Shown here piece by piece: positions 37,135 to 46,931 of a DNA stretch of 64,000 bases. This stretch comes from an uncultured Paracoccaceae bacterium. Lineage in GTDB: Bacteria; Pseudomonadota; Alphaproteobacteria; Rhodobacterales; Rhodobacteraceae. The stretch spans positions 88,975 to 152,974 of the forward strand of contig CALICM010000051.1 of assembly GCA_938049225.1 (NCBI GenBank), read 5' to 3'. The position numbers were made by a program, and so were the translations under genes. Numbering within the stretch: position 1 is the stretch's first letter; each line of letters begins with the position of its first letter. Under the pieces are notes generated by a model. That model worked only from the letters and a program-made list of their open reading frames with translations, had not been told where the DNA came from and did not search any database.

Positions 37135-37146
37135 CTGCACCACCTT

Positions 37147-37207
37147 TTTAATCCAATAATAGTCCAATTTTAGAATAACTACACCAAAAAGCAATAATTG
37201 GATTAAA
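37147..37207. promoter_or_regulatory. Candidate GntR operator in the divergent promoter region
   Basis: TTTAATCCAATAAT (37147-37160) and ATAATTGGATTAAA (37194-37207) are an almost perfect inverted repeat. A further half-like TAGTCCAATTTTAG lies between. The stretch is strikingly AT-rich for this genome, as expected for promoters and operators. Confidence 0.6.
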
Positions 37208-37274
37208 AAACTATTGATTTTGGTTTGAACCAAAGACCAAAGTTGCGCGAGGGCTGCAAGAGGCGAATAGTGAC

Positions 37275-38618
37275 ATGGCGTTCCCCACACATGCAGATTA
37301 CGTGATCATCGGCGCGGGCATTCATGGAATGTCCACTGCCTGGAAGTTGGCAGAGCGTCTGGCCGAGCAGGGCGAGACGGTCGAAGGCCGGATTGTTATT
37401 CTTGATAAGACGGGCATTGCCGCGGGCGCCTCTGGCATTGCCTGCGGGGTTGTGCGGAACAACTATTTCCAGCCCGCGATGCGCAAGCTTATGGCGCATT
37501 CGGTGGACGTCTGGGAAAGCGATCCCCAGGGGCTTTCCTATCACCCGGTCGGCTACATGCAGATCTCAAGCGAAAGCATGCGCGACGATGTTGGCTCGAT
37601 CTATACGCAGCAGCAGGCGATCGGCTACGAGAGCGTCTTCATCGAAGGCGAGAATGCGTGCACATCATATATGCGCGGCTATTTCGGCGATTGGCAGGCC
37701 CGGAACATCACCAGCGTTCTGCACGAAAAGCGCGGCGGGTTCTCGAACCAAACCAAGACCATGTATGCGCTGGCCAAGAAAGTTGAAGCGCTAGGTGTGC
37801 GGATCATCACTGGCGTCGAAGTGACTGGTTTTGATGCCATGAACGGGTCTGGCGCGATCCGCGCCGTGGAAACGAACAAGGGCAACATCACTTGTGAGCG
37901 CGTCGTGATCGGCGCCGGTCCCTGGGTACGCGATTTCTGGTCGATGCTGGATCTGCCGAGCCAGATCACCGTCAAGGATCTGGCGGGCGACGTACACGAA
38001 GGCGTCGATATGTGGCGCTTTTGGCAGTTGGAGGAAGGTGTGTTGAACGTCGATCCCGATCTTGGCCGCGCCGATGATGGCTCTCTGGCCCCGGTGATCC
38101 ATGTCGATACGGACGCCACGTTGAAATCCACCGTCGACGGCTCGACCATCACCGAAGAGATGTGGGGCATCTACTATAAGCCCGACTGGCATTTCGGCGG
38201 CATTCAGGGCGGGGCCTCGCCCTACAAGGTGGAAACGCCGGTGAACGAGGTGCAGATCGACCCTTATGGCCCATCTTCACCGGAATTCGTGTCCAGCGGC
38301 GAGTTCGCTCATATGTGGGTGAGCGCGCTGGCGCATTGTCAGGCGCGGTACGAGGGTCTTATGCCCAAGTATCACAAGGAAGCGTCGGGCGGTATCGGGT
38401 GCTTCACGGCTGACAGTTTCCCGGTGTTCGACCATTTCCGCGAAAACGTGACGGTGATCGCCGACAGCAATCATGGTTGGAAGATGCTGGGTGTCGGGCA
38501 TCTGATTGCCGATGAGGTTCTGGGGCAGAAGCAAGAGCTTCTTGAGCCGTTCCGTTTTGATCGCTTCGCCAAGGGCGAACTGCACCCCGTTTCCAACAGT
38601 CCATATCCGTGGAGCTAG
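37275..38618 (+). CDS. FAD-dependent oxidoreductase (SoxB/DAO superfamily)
   Basis: Flavoprotein of 447 residues. FAD motif VIIGAGIHGMSTAWKLAE is at the N-terminus, GIAAGASGIACGVVRNNYF follows, and GWKMLGVGHLIADEVLG closes the flavin site. It resembles the beta subunit of sarcosine oxidase but is paralogous to the soxB at 32988, and no D/A/G partners follow. It starts the 17-kb plus-strand array right before the GS-like gene. Oxidative N-demethylation of a secondary or tertiary amine, or of a glutamylated amine, is the plausible role. Confidence 0.85.
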   Translation: MAFPTHADYVIIGAGIHGMSTAWKLAERLAEQGETVEGRIVILDKTGIAAGASGIACGVVRNNYFQPAMRKLMAHSVDVWESDPQGLSYHPVGYMQISSESMRDDVGSIYTQQQAIGYESVFIEGENACTSYMRGYFGDWQARNITSVLHEKRGGFSNQTKTMYALAKKVEALGVRIITGVEVTGFDAMNGSGAIRAVETNKGNITCERVVIGAGPWVRDFWSMLDLPSQITVKDLAGDVHEGVDMWRFWQLEEGVLNVDPDLGRADDGSLAPVIHVDTDATLKSTVDGSTITEEMWGIYYKPDWHFGGIQGGASPYKVETPVNEVQIDPYGPSSPEFVSSGEFAHMWVSALAHCQARYEGLMPKYHKEASGGIGCFTADSFPVFDHFRENVTVIADSNHGWKMLGVGHLIADEVLGQKQELLEPFRFDRFAKGELHPVSNSPYPWS

Positions 38619-38690
38619 GACCGAACCCAAGCCCGCAGTGAAAGAGTGCCGGAAGAGCACTTTTGCCAAGACCAGCAAGGAGAGAAGAAA

Positions 38691-40166
38691 GTGGCCACCG
38701 ATCTTGAAAGATTTGTAGACGCGCCGGGGCGCGACGAGAAAATCAAGCAAGTGCGCGAGATGATCGATGCGAAGGGCATCGAGTATCTGTACCTCCAGTT
38801 CGTCTCGGTGACTGGCAAGATCATGGGCAAGGGGATCCCGGCCGATCACTGGGAAAGCGTGGCCAAGAAGGGCTTCCAGTTGGTCTATGGCGCGACGATG
38901 AACCTGTTCACTGACCGGGCCGGAAATTACATGGGCTATGGTCCGGAAGCCGCTGAATTGGTTGGTATTCCCGAGCCCGAGACCTTTATGCAATTGCCCT
39001 GGGCGCCGACGATTGGTCGGTTCTATTGCACGTTGTTCCGAAACCGCGAGGAAAAGGAGGATCCGGGCGGGTATCTGACATCGGATTGCAGGGGCAATCT
39101 GCGGCGGATGCACGAAGACTTCCAGAAAAAGCACGGACGGTCTTTGCGGATCGGGACAGAACCCGAGATGATGTGGCTTAAGTTCGACGAGAACGGCAAG
39201 CCGAAGGACGGCTATTCGAAGCCCTACTGCTATCACATCGACCAGTTTGAATCGCTGCGCCCGGTGTCCATGCAGGTGATCCGCTATGCGCGCGCAATGG
39301 GCCTGGATATGATTCAGGGCGATCACGAGGATGCGCCAGGTCAGTTGGAACTGAACTGGATGTTCGATGATGTGTTGCGCAATGCGGACCGTCTGACGAC
39401 CTACCGTCAGATCTGTGCTCAGGTGGCGCGAGAGAATGGCATTTTCGCTTGCTTCATGACAAAGCCCTTCATGGGTGTTTCCGCTTCGGGCTGTCATCAC
39501 AACATGAGCCTGTGGCGTGGCGGCGAGGACGAGTTCGTTCGCACCGGTAACGATCCGGACGATCTGCCGGGCATGCGCGAGAACTACATGTACGTGAAGG
39601 GTGGCGATAACACCTTCATGCCGGATGACGATGATCCGCAGATGCCGGGCAAGGAGGGGCTTGAGGCTATTGGCGGTGTTGTTCACCACCTTCAGGCACT
39701 GACGGCCATCGGATGTTCCACCGTAAATTCCTATCGCCGGCTCTGGGACACGGGCTTCTGGGCGCCTGTCTTTGCTGATTGGGGCTTCCAGAACCGGACC
39801 ACGGGTCTGCGCGTCTCGGCACCTGGCCGCTTCGAATACCGGTCGGTCGACAGCATGGTGAACCCCTATCTGATGGGCTCGACCCTGCTGGCTGCGATGG
39901 ATGACGGGATCGACAACAAGCTGGATCCGGGCGCGCCGGAAGAGCGCAACATTTATGAGGCGATCAAAGAGGGCAAGGAAGTCAAGAAACTGCCGATGTC
40001 CCTCGGCGAAGCGCTGGCCTATCTCGAAAACAGCGACGTGGTCCGCAAGGGTCTGCCGGGCGAGATGTACCGGCTCTACCACGAGTACAAGCACGACGAA
40101 TACGCGCGCTTCATGTCAACCGTAACCGATTGGGACAACGAAATGTATATGGAGTGCCTGCCGTAA
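38691..40166 (+). CDS. Glutamine synthetase-family ligase (GlnT / gamma-glutamylamide synthetase-like)
   Basis: ATP-dependent ligase of 491 residues. Family stretches are GYGPEAAELVGIPEPETFM, GTEPEMMWLKFD (metal Glu), QGDHEDAPGQLELNW and VSASGCHHNMSLW (His-rich site), then NSYRRLWD and RFEYRS. GTG 38691 is selected, with AAGGAGAG upstream. It precedes glxBCD, as glnT does in rhizobia and as gmaS precedes mgsABC in methylamine users. It may form gamma-glutamylmethylamide from methylamine and glutamate; plain glutamine synthesis cannot be excluded, and it does not look like a close match to characterised GmaS. Confidence 0.85.
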   Translation: MATDLERFVDAPGRDEKIKQVREMIDAKGIEYLYLQFVSVTGKIMGKGIPADHWESVAKKGFQLVYGATMNLFTDRAGNYMGYGPEAAELVGIPEPETFMQLPWAPTIGRFYCTLFRNREEKEDPGGYLTSDCRGNLRRMHEDFQKKHGRSLRIGTEPEMMWLKFDENGKPKDGYSKPYCYHIDQFESLRPVSMQVIRYARAMGLDMIQGDHEDAPGQLELNWMFDDVLRNADRLTTYRQICAQVARENGIFACFMTKPFMGVSASGCHHNMSLWRGGEDEFVRTGNDPDDLPGMRENYMYVKGGDNTFMPDDDDPQMPGKEGLEAIGGVVHHLQALTAIGCSTVNSYRRLWDTGFWAPVFADWGFQNRTTGLRVSAPGRFEYRSVDSMVNPYLMGSTLLAAMDDGIDNKLDPGAPEERNIYEAIKEGKEVKKLPMSLGEALAYLENSDVVRKGLPGEMYRLYHEYKHDEYARFMSTVTDWDNEMYMECLP

Positions 40167-40231
40167 AGAGGTGGTTTGCAACGTAGGGGGGGTGCTTGCA
40201 CGCACCGTCTGAACAAGGGAGGCGCGCTTAA

Positions 40232-41167
40232 ATGTGTGGAATCGCAGGAATAATTCACAAGGGCAAAAGCTCCAACGTCGGCGGCGAGATGACCGCGATG
40301 TTGCAAGCCCTGAAGCACCGGGGGCCGGACAGCACCGGCTACGCGGTCTATGCCGAGCGCGATCCGGGCGACTATGTGATGCGGATCAAGCTGGCCGAAG
40401 CCGAGGACATGGACCGCGGTCGGGGTATTCACGCCGTTCTCGAAGAGCGGATGGCGGCGGTCGATGCGATCCTTGACGAGCACGGCGCGAATGTGAAGGG
40501 CAAGGATCGGGTGCGGCCCTACGCGCTGCGTTACGTGCTGACGCATGAAGGCGACACCGGCGCGATGGCGGGCCATATCGAGGAAATCGAAGACGTCGAG
40601 ATCCTCTCGATGGGTTCGGGTCTGGAACTGATCAAGGATCTGGGCGACGCGGCGGATGTGGCAGAAGCTTACGGGCTGAACGACTTCGAAGGCACGCACG
40701 GGATCGGCCACACGAGGATGGCCACCGAGTCAGATGTCGACATCAAATCGGCGCACCCTTACTGGGCATTCCCTTACAACGACGTCAGCGTTGTCCATAA
40801 CGGGCAGATCACCAACTACTGGATCATGCGCCGCGAGATGGAGCGCAAGGGCCACCGGTTCATGTCGAACTGCGACAGCGAACTTCTGGCAGTATACACG
40901 GCGCACAACCTCGCCAACGGCGTGTCGCTGGAAGAGAGCCTGAAGCGGTCCATCGAGGAAATCGACGGCGTCTTCACCTATCTGGTTTGCACCAAGGACC
41001 AGTTGGGAATGGCGAAAGACACGATGGCCGCGAAACCACTGGTTCTCTACGAGTCTGACGATCTGATCGCCATGGCTTCGGAAGAGGTCGCGATCCGCGC
41101 CATCCTGCCCCACGAAATCGACACAACCGACCCGTACGATGAGGAGGTCCGCGTATGGCAAGCGTAA
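40232..41167 (+). CDS. glxB: Class II glutamine amidotransferase GlxB/MgsA
   Basis: Ntn-type amidotransferase of 311 residues that starts MCGIAGIIHKG, so Cys2 becomes the N-terminal nucleophile. GHTRMATESDVDIKSAHPYW and VVHNGQITNYW are conserved substrate-binding stretches. It corresponds to the glutaminase part of glutamate synthase. In the N-methylglutamate pathway it is MgsA of N-methylglutamate synthase. It overlaps glxC by 13 bases. Confidence 0.92.
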   Translation: MCGIAGIIHKGKSSNVGGEMTAMLQALKHRGPDSTGYAVYAERDPGDYVMRIKLAEAEDMDRGRGIHAVLEERMAAVDAILDEHGANVKGKDRVRPYALRYVLTHEGDTGAMAGHIEEIEDVEILSMGSGLELIKDLGDAADVAEAYGLNDFEGTHGIGHTRMATESDVDIKSAHPYWAFPYNDVSVVHNGQITNYWIMRREMERKGHRFMSNCDSELLAVYTAHNLANGVSLEESLKRSIEEIDGVFTYLVCTKDQLGMAKDTMAAKPLVLYESDDLIAMASEEVAIRAILPHEIDTTDPYDEEVRVWQA

Positions 41168-42024
41168 GCGACGCAGTACTCAAGGAAATGACTCAGGAAG
41201 AGCGGGTCAAAGCCTTGGGCATGACGACAGACCAGTTGACTGGCCGGTCGATGTATATGGAGTTCGATCCGGATGCGACGGAGCGGTTTGCCTATCCGTG
41301 GGCGCCGGATGTCGACTTCAACAAACGGACCGAGCTTGATTGCGACGGCATGACCGCGACCGAGGTGAACGCGAACATCCGGTCCCTGATGGACGAGGGC
41401 TATGGCTCGATCGTTATCAAGAACCCTCGCGGGATGCACAGCCTTGGCGTTGGTATCCTGAACAAGCTGAACCTGATCGTCGAAGGCTCGACCGGGTATT
41501 TCGCGGTTGGCCTGATCGATGGTCCGAACGTGCGCATCAATGGCCGCGTGGGCTGGTCCTGTGGCGAGAACATGATGTCGGGCACCGTGATGATCGAGAA
41601 GAACGCCGGGTCCACGTTCGGTGCGGCCATTCGGGGTGGTGATCTTGTTTGCCGTGGCTCGGTCGGGTCGCGGACAGGGATTGACATGAAAGGCGGCACG
41701 ATCATTGTCGGTGGCGACACTGGCGCGCTTTCGGGTTTCATGATGCAACGGGGCCGGATGGTAGTCTGCGGCAATGCGGGCAAGAACCTGGGCGACTCGA
41801 TGTATGACGGCACCATCTATGTCGGTGGTGAGATCAAGTCCTGCGGCGTCGATGCCGTGGAAGCTGAATTGACCGATCTCGACAAGGCTTGGCTGACGCG
41901 CAAGCTGACCCAGTACGGGCTGACGCCCGAGAAGGGCGTCGACCACTTCACCAAGATCGTCGCGGGCAAGCAGCTTTGGAACTACGACAATCTTGAGCCA
42001 AACGAAAAGAAACTCATCCTCTGA
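41155..42024 (+). CDS. glxC: GXGXG-motif protein GlxC/MgsB
   Basis: A 289-residue protein matching the C-terminal beta-helix domain of glutamate synthase. The right-handed helix of glycine-rich rungs is clear (RINGRVGWSCGENMMSGTVM, GGDLVCRGSVGSRTGIDMKG, GNAGKNLGDSMYDGTIYVGG). It is a structural partner of GlxB and GlxD in N-methylglutamate synthase-like complexes. Its ATG lies inside the end of glxB. Confidence 0.92.
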   Translation: MASVSDAVLKEMTQEERVKALGMTTDQLTGRSMYMEFDPDATERFAYPWAPDVDFNKRTELDCDGMTATEVNANIRSLMDEGYGSIVIKNPRGMHSLGVGILNKLNLIVEGSTGYFAVGLIDGPNVRINGRVGWSCGENMMSGTVMIEKNAGSTFGAAIRGGDLVCRGSVGSRTGIDMKGGTIIVGGDTGALSGFMMQRGRMVVCGNAGKNLGDSMYDGTIYVGGEIKSCGVDAVEAELTDLDKAWLTRKLTQYGLTPEKGVDHFTKIVAGKQLWNYDNLEPNEKKLIL

Positions 42025-42077
42025 GGGACGGCCCTGCACGCCTGGGATGCCCGATACCCTTTTGAAAGGAAACGAAA

Positions 42078-43442
42078 ATGGCAGACGGTAATCCGCCGAC
42101 CAAGAAACCGCTCGACCGCGATGTGAACCGCATCGGCGACAGCTTCATCTTCCCGCCCCGGGTCATGGACGACATCCATATCAAATCCGAACTGGGCCGG
42201 TATCGGATGCGGGGCTTTTCGCTGTTCAAGAAAATCCCGCATTGGGACGACCTGACGTTTCTGCCGGGCACGCTGACACGTTTCGTCATCGAAGGGTATC
42301 GCGAGAAATGTGAGACGCGCACCGTCATCGGGCCGCGCGCGAAGCGTCCGCTAGACCTCGACATCCCGGTTTACATCACAGGCATGAGCTTCGGCGCTCT
42401 GTCCTATGAGGCGAAAACGGCACTCGCCCGGGGCGCAACGATGGCGGGAACCGCAACCTGCTCGGGCGAAGGGGGCATGATCCCGGACGAGCGTCGCTAT
42501 TCATCCAAGTGGTTCTATCAATGCATCCAGTCGCGCTATGGTTTTAACCCGCACCATCTAGTGCTGGCTGACGGTTGTGAGTTCTTTATCGGGCAGGGCT
42601 GCAAAGTTGGTCTTGGCGGCCACCTTATGGGCCAGAAAGTCACCGACCAGGTGGCCGAGATGCGGTCGCTGCCTGCCGGCATTGACCAGCGATCGCCAGC
42701 GCGGCACCCCGACTGGCTGGGCCCGGACGATCTGGCGTTGAAGATCCAGGAAATTCGGGAGGCCACTGACTGGCAAATCCCGATCCAGCTGAAGCTGGGC
42801 GCGGCGCGCGTATATGATGACGTGCGGATGGCAGTGAAATGCGATCCCGACTCGATTTATATCGACGGTATGGAGGGCGGGACCGGTGCCGGTCCGCACC
42901 TTGCAACCGAAGACACTGGCGTTCCTGGTATGGCGGCGATCCGTCAGGCGCGGAAAGCCATCGACGACCTCGGCAAGCGGGGCGAGATCAGCCTTGTCTA
43001 TGCAGGCGGCATCCGGAACGGTGCCGACGTGGCCAAGGCCATCGCACTCGGCGCGGACGCCATCGCCATCGGCCATTCGGCGATGATGGCTTTGAATTGC
43101 AACAAGGACATCCCCGAGGCCAACTACCCCGAGGAAATAGGCGCCGAGCCTGGCTATTGCTACCACTGCCACACGGGCCGTTGTCCGGTGGGCGTGGCCA
43201 CGCAGGACCCGGTCCTGCGTCAGCGGCTTGACCCGGACGAGGCGGCAGAACGCGTCTACAACTTCCTGCACACGCTCACCATCGAGGCTCAACTCTTTGC
43301 CCGCGCCTGCGGCAAGACGCATCTGCACTCGCTGGAACCGGAAGACCTCGCCGCGTTGACAATGGAAGCCAGCGCAATGGCCGGTGTGCCGCTTGCCGGC
43401 ACCAGCCATACGGTTGGCGTCGAAGACTATCACCACCTGTAA
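42078..43442 (+). CDS. glxD: FMN-binding glutamate synthase-family protein GlxD/MgsC
   Basis: Catalytic TIM-barrel subunit, 454 residues. It has GMSFGALSYEAKTALARGA, QIPIQLKLGAARVYDDV, the FMN phosphate site IDGMEGGTGAGPHLATED, and an iron-sulfur Cys cluster CYHCHTGRCPVGVA. With GlxB and GlxC it resembles MgsABC, which makes N-methylglutamate from methylamine-derived gamma-glutamylmethylamide or methylamine. Starts 53 bases after glxC with GGAAACGAAA before ATG. Confidence 0.93.
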   Translation: MADGNPPTKKPLDRDVNRIGDSFIFPPRVMDDIHIKSELGRYRMRGFSLFKKIPHWDDLTFLPGTLTRFVIEGYREKCETRTVIGPRAKRPLDLDIPVYITGMSFGALSYEAKTALARGATMAGTATCSGEGGMIPDERRYSSKWFYQCIQSRYGFNPHHLVLADGCEFFIGQGCKVGLGGHLMGQKVTDQVAEMRSLPAGIDQRSPARHPDWLGPDDLALKIQEIREATDWQIPIQLKLGAARVYDDVRMAVKCDPDSIYIDGMEGGTGAGPHLATEDTGVPGMAAIRQARKAIDDLGKRGEISLVYAGGIRNGADVAKAIALGADAIAIGHSAMMALNCNKDIPEANYPEEIGAEPGYCYHCHTGRCPVGVATQDPVLRQRLDPDEAAERVYNFLHTLTIEAQLFARACGKTHLHSLEPEDLAALTMEASAMAGVPLAGTSHTVGVEDYHHL

Positions 43443-43456
43443 GGAGGGCTTGAGAC

Positions 43457-43870
43457 ATGGCTGGAACACAGTATCTCGGGTCCGAGATCAAGGACGTCAA
43501 TCAGTTCATCAACGACGCGGATGGTCTTGAATCCGAACGCGAAAAAGAAATCGGGCAGCACATCGGGTATCGCTACGATGTGAACCTTGTGCCCGATTAC
43601 GATCGGATCACGCCTTTCCTGAAGGACTATATGGAGTTCATGGGCTGGGACGATCTGAACTGGCTCGAAGACATTCACATGGGCTACGAAGAAGGCAGTC
43701 CCGCCGTCTTTGACCGCAATATCAACGGCTGGGTGCGCATCCCCGACACGATCGAACTGCCGGACAACCAGCAGGATCGCGACATGATTGCGCGTGAGCT
43801 TCTGCTGAAATTCCAGATGTCGGACCGGCACCCGCTGGTCATGCTGAGAAAGGCCTACAAGAAGTTCTGA
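43457..43870 (+). CDS. Conserved acidic 137-residue protein in the glx cluster
   Basis: A soluble acidic protein, unknown function, without signal peptide or membrane segment. Notable stretches are GSEIKDVNQFINDADGLESE and FMGWDDLNWLEDIHMGY, with ELLLKFQMSDRHPLVML at the C-terminus. It lies 14 bases after glxD and overlaps the nitrilase start (TGATG). Its fixed place suggests a role with GlxBCD, for example as an accessory or regulatory subunit, but no family is recognised. Confidence 0.75.
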   Translation: MAGTQYLGSEIKDVNQFINDADGLESEREKEIGQHIGYRYDVNLVPDYDRITPFLKDYMEFMGWDDLNWLEDIHMGYEEGSPAVFDRNINGWVRIPDTIELPDNQQDRDMIARELLLKFQMSDRHPLVMLRKAYKKF

Positions 43871-44718
43871 TGCCGCGCCCGCTGCATATCGCCTGTCTCC
43901 AGACCCGGCCTATGCCGACGATGGAGACAGCTTTGTCGGAGGCTTTGCCGCTGGCAGAGGCTGCGGCGCGTGCAGGTGCAGAGATGCTGTTCCTGCCGGA
44001 ATATTGCGGTGGGTTGGCTTCGGAGGGCGCACGCCTATGTCCGCCCTCTGCACCGGAACAAAGCCACGCCTTTCTGGAGGGCGTGCGCGGGTTTGCGACA
44101 AAGCACGGTGTTTGGGTGAGCATCGGGTCGATCGCTGTCGATGGACCGGACGATAAGGTCGTCAATCGCGGGTACATGATTGGGCCCGATGGCGGCGTTT
44201 TCGGCCACTATGACAAAATCCACCTGTTCGATGTCGATCTGAGCGCGGGCGCCACGTATCGCGAGAGCGACACGGTAAGGCCCGGCGACACAGCGGCTCT
44301 TTATGAGACGCCACTGGGCAAGATTGGGCATACGATTTGCTACGATCTGCGCTTTCCGGGGCTCTTCCGCGATCTCGCTCAAGCGGGGGCGGAGATCCTG
44401 ATTTGCCCCGCGGCCTTCACTAAGATGACCGGCGAGGCGCATTGGCACATCCTGAACCGGGCGCGCGCCATCGAGAATACGGCGTTCGTTGTGTCGGCCT
44501 GCGCGGTCGGCGCGGTTCCCGGTGGCGGCGAGAGTTACGGGCATTCGCTGGTGGTGAGCCCGTGGGGCGAAGTTCTGGCGGATGGTGGCGACATCCCGGG
44601 GGCGCTCCATGCGCAAATCGACCTCGATCAGGTAGGCGAGACAGCCGGGCGCATACCCAGCCTTTCGCATGACAGGATCTATACGGTCAGCACCACCGAC
44701 AGAAGGGATGTCGCATGA
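43870..44718 (+). CDS. Carbon-nitrogen hydrolase (nitrilase superfamily, omega-amidase-like)
   Basis: Amidase of 282 residues. The Glu-Lys-Cys triad is visible in LFLPEYCGGLA (Glu), GHYDKIHLFDVDL (Lys) and HTICYDLRFPGLF (Cys). The KIHLFDVDL and CYDLRFP signatures are those of the Nit1/Nit2 (omega-amidase, deaminated glutathione amidase) branch. In this context it could hydrolyse a glutaramate or gamma-glutamyl amide made by the GS-like enzyme, returning ammonia or methylamine. That role is inferred from position only. Overlaps both neighbours by 1-4 bases. Confidence 0.85.
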   Translation: MPRPLHIACLQTRPMPTMETALSEALPLAEAAARAGAEMLFLPEYCGGLASEGARLCPPSAPEQSHAFLEGVRGFATKHGVWVSIGSIAVDGPDDKVVNRGYMIGPDGGVFGHYDKIHLFDVDLSAGATYRESDTVRPGDTAALYETPLGKIGHTICYDLRFPGLFRDLAQAGAEILICPAAFTKMTGEAHWHILNRARAIENTAFVVSACAVGAVPGGGESYGHSLVVSPWGEVLADGGDIPGALHAQIDLDQVGETAGRIPSLSHDRIYTVSTTDRRDVA

Positions 44719-45305
44719 ATTCGCTGGGAGCCGCTTTGGGGGAAAGCTACTCTATCTCGCCGCTGAGGATGGCGTTTCTGCGCTGGCAATGTCGGGTCCG
44801 CCAGATGTCGATGCGCGACAATCAGGGGCGCCCCGATGACGGGATAATACCGGCTTTGTTCCTGCCGGGAGAAACCGATCCGATGGGGCATATCATCACG
44901 CTTATCAACAAGTCGCCGGGATATTCGGTGACGCCTGAGCTTATGCACATGGCGCGGAAGACGAATGACCCGGCGCAACGGCGCGATCAGGCCATTCGGT
45001 TCTTCTCGGCCACATACTACCAGAAGGCAGCGGAGTTCTCCGACATTCTGACTGCGACCTTTCCCCCGGGCTCACCCGGGGCGGCGACCATCCGGGCAGC
45101 GGAACGTGTCAGGCTGCGCTTCGACGCCTATGCGCAGGTCTTCGACCTCTCTTGTAAGGTCTGGCGGTTGGCGGAAAAGAACCCGCTTTACCAATCCACG
45201 ATGGCCCACAACGGGCTCTTCAACCCGGCGCTGCCGCCCGACACCGAGGTGCTTGGGTTCGAGCCGGACTGGGACGCCTCCATATCCGAGCCGGAGTTGC
45301 GCTGA
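44715..45305 (+). CDS. Unknown 196-residue protein upstream of tmm
   Basis: Soluble protein of unknown function with no recognised domain. It has stretches FLRWQCRVRQMSMRDNQGRP and DPMGHIITLINKSPGYSVTP, then an Arg- and Ala-rich helical middle (AATIRAAERVRLRFDAYAQV). Its ATG overlaps the nitrilase stop (ATGA), and it ends one base before the DUF1330 start. Such close coupling to tmm implies a role in amine metabolism. Confidence 0.72.
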   Translation: MNSLGAALGESYSISPLRMAFLRWQCRVRQMSMRDNQGRPDDGIIPALFLPGETDPMGHIITLINKSPGYSVTPELMHMARKTNDPAQRRDQAIRFFSATYYQKAAEFSDILTATFPPGSPGAATIRAAERVRLRFDAYAQVFDLSCKVWRLAEKNPLYQSTMAHNGLFNPALPPDTEVLGFEPDWDASISEPELR

Positions 45306-45306
45306 G

Positions 45307-45600
45307 ATGGCTTATGGATACGTCATTGCGCAGATCAACGTGACCGACGCAGAGGTGTATCCAAATTATGTCGCCATGGTGCAGCCGATCATCGAGAAGT
45401 TCGGTGGCGAGTTTCTGGTGCGCGGTGGGCGAAGTGAAAGTCACGAGGGTGCGCCGCCCGGTGACCGCAACGTGCTGATCCGTTTTCCGAGCTTTGAGGC
45501 TGCGCGCGACTGGTATCACTCGGAGGACTACACGGAGGCGAAAGCCCTGCGCATGTCGGTCTCCACCAGCGTTCAAACCATTGTCGAGGGGGTAGCATGA
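45307..45600 (+). CDS. DUF1330 (dimeric alpha-beta barrel) protein
   Basis: Small 97-residue protein of the ferredoxin-like dimeric barrel type: [31 protein letters not shown], and [20 protein letters not shown] are DUF1330 hallmarks. Function unknown; such folds often bind flavin or aromatic ligands. The longer frame back to 45106 overlaps the preceding gene and is rejected. Its stop overlaps the tmm start (ATGA), so translation is coupled. Confidence 0.85.
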   Translation: MAYGYVIAQINVTDAEVYPNYVAMVQPIIEKFGGEFLVRGGRSESHEGAPPGDRNVLIRFPSFEAARDWYHSEDYTEAKALRMSVSTSVQTIVEGVA

Positions 45601-46931
45601 CCAAACGCATTTGCATCATAGGAGCTGGCCCATCAGGGCTTGCACAGCTGAGAGCATTTCAGTCGGCGGCCGATCAGGGCACCGAGATCCCCGAAATCAT
45701 TTGCTACGAAAAGCAACCTGATTGGGGTGGCCTGTGGCGCTATACCTGGCGCACAGGCGTTGATGAGCACGGCAACCCGTGCCACGGGTCGATGTATCGC
45801 TATCTCTGGTCGAACGGGCCGAAAGAAGGTCTGGAATTCGCGGACTACACCTTTGAGGAGCATTTCGGAAAGCCGATTGCCAGCTATCCGCCGCGGGCAG
45901 TGCTGTTCGATTACATCGAAGGCCGGGTGAAGAAGGCGGGTGTCAGAAAATACATCAAATTCAATACGGTGGTGCGTGATGTCCGAGCATTGGATGGCGG
46001 GTTTGAGGTGACGGCGCGCGATGGCGAAAGCGACACCGAAGAGCGCAGCACCTTCGACCATGTGATCGTGGCCAGCGGGCATTTCAGCTTTCCGAACGTG
46101 CCGCACTATCCGGGCTTCGAGAGCTACAAGGGACGGATCCTGCACGCCCATGACTTCCGCGATGCGGTCGAGTTCAAGGACAAGGATATCCTGATCCTCG
46201 GGACCTCCTATTCCGCTGAAGACATTGGCTCGCAATGCTGGAAATACGGCTGCAAGTCGGTGACCGTCGCGCACCGCACCGCACCGATGGGGTATGATTG
46301 GCCGGACAGCTGGCAGGAAGTGCCGAAGCTCGACCCGGTCGAGGGCAAGACGGCTTACTTCATCGATGGCACGTCGAAAGATGTCGACGCGATCATCTTG
46401 TGCACGGGCTACAAGCACCACTTCCCGTTCCTGCCGGATGATCTGCGCCTGAAAACGACAAATCGGCTGGCGGCGAGCGACCTTTACAAGGGCGTCGTCT
46501 ATACCGGCAATCCGGACCTCTTCTACCTCGGGATGCAGGACCAGTGGTACACGTTCAACATGTTCGACGCGCAGGCCTGGTGGGTGCGGGATGCGATCCT
46601 GGGTCGGATTCATCTGCCGGATGCGGCAGTGATGGAAGCCGATTGGCAGAAGCGCCAGGCGGATGAGGATGCACTCGAAGATGACTACGCCTGCATCGCC
46701 TACCAGGGGGCCTATACGCTCGAGCTGATTGCCGAGACGGACTACCCGACATTCGATGTCGAGGCCGCCAACCAAGCCTTCTACGCCTGGAAGAAACACA
46801 AGAAGAAAGGGATCATGGAATTCCGCGATCACGGCTACACCAGTCCGATGACCGGAACCAAGGCGCCCACGCACCATACGGTGTGGAAGGAGGCGCTGGA
46901 CGATAGTCTTGAGGATTACCTGAAGATTTGA
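45597..46931 (+). CDS. tmm: Trimethylamine monooxygenase
   Basis: Class B flavin monooxygenase that oxidises trimethylamine to TMAO with NADPH and oxygen. Its 444 residues agree with bacterial Tmm. The FAD site is [16 protein letters not shown], the NADPH site [18 protein letters not shown], and the FMO fingerprint lies around [30 protein letters not shown] is characteristic of Tmm. It lies directly before the TMAO transporter and demethylase genes, which makes the assignment strong. The enzyme may also act on dimethylsulfide. Confidence 0.94.
   Translation: MTKRICIIGAGPSGLAQLRAFQSAADQGTEIPEIICYEKQPDWGGLWRYTWRTGVDEHGNPCHGSMYRYLWSNGPKEGLEFADYTFEEHFGKPIASYPPRAVLFDYIEGRVKKAGVRKYIKFNTVVRDVRALDGGFEVTARDGESDTEERSTFDHVIVASGHFSFPNVPHYPGFESYKGRILHAHDFRDAVEFKDKDILILGTSYSAEDIGSQCWKYGCKSVTVAHRTAPMGYDWPDSWQEVPKLDPVEGKTAYFIDGTSKDVDAIILCTGYKHHFPFLPDDLRLKTTNRLAASDLYKGVVYTGNPDLFYLGMQDQWYTFNMFDAQAWWVRDAILGRIHLPDAAVMEADWQKRQADEDALEDDYACIAYQGAYTLELIAETDYPTFDVEAANQAFYAWKKHKKKGIMEFRDHGYTSPMTGTKAPTHHTVWKEALDDSLEDYLKI

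Noticed and set aside
38277..40094. 605-codon minus-strand frame opposite the GS-like gene
   Set aside because: Long because of codon bias in the sense genes; His/Val/Leu-rich shadow with no recognisable domains, spanning two well-supported genes.
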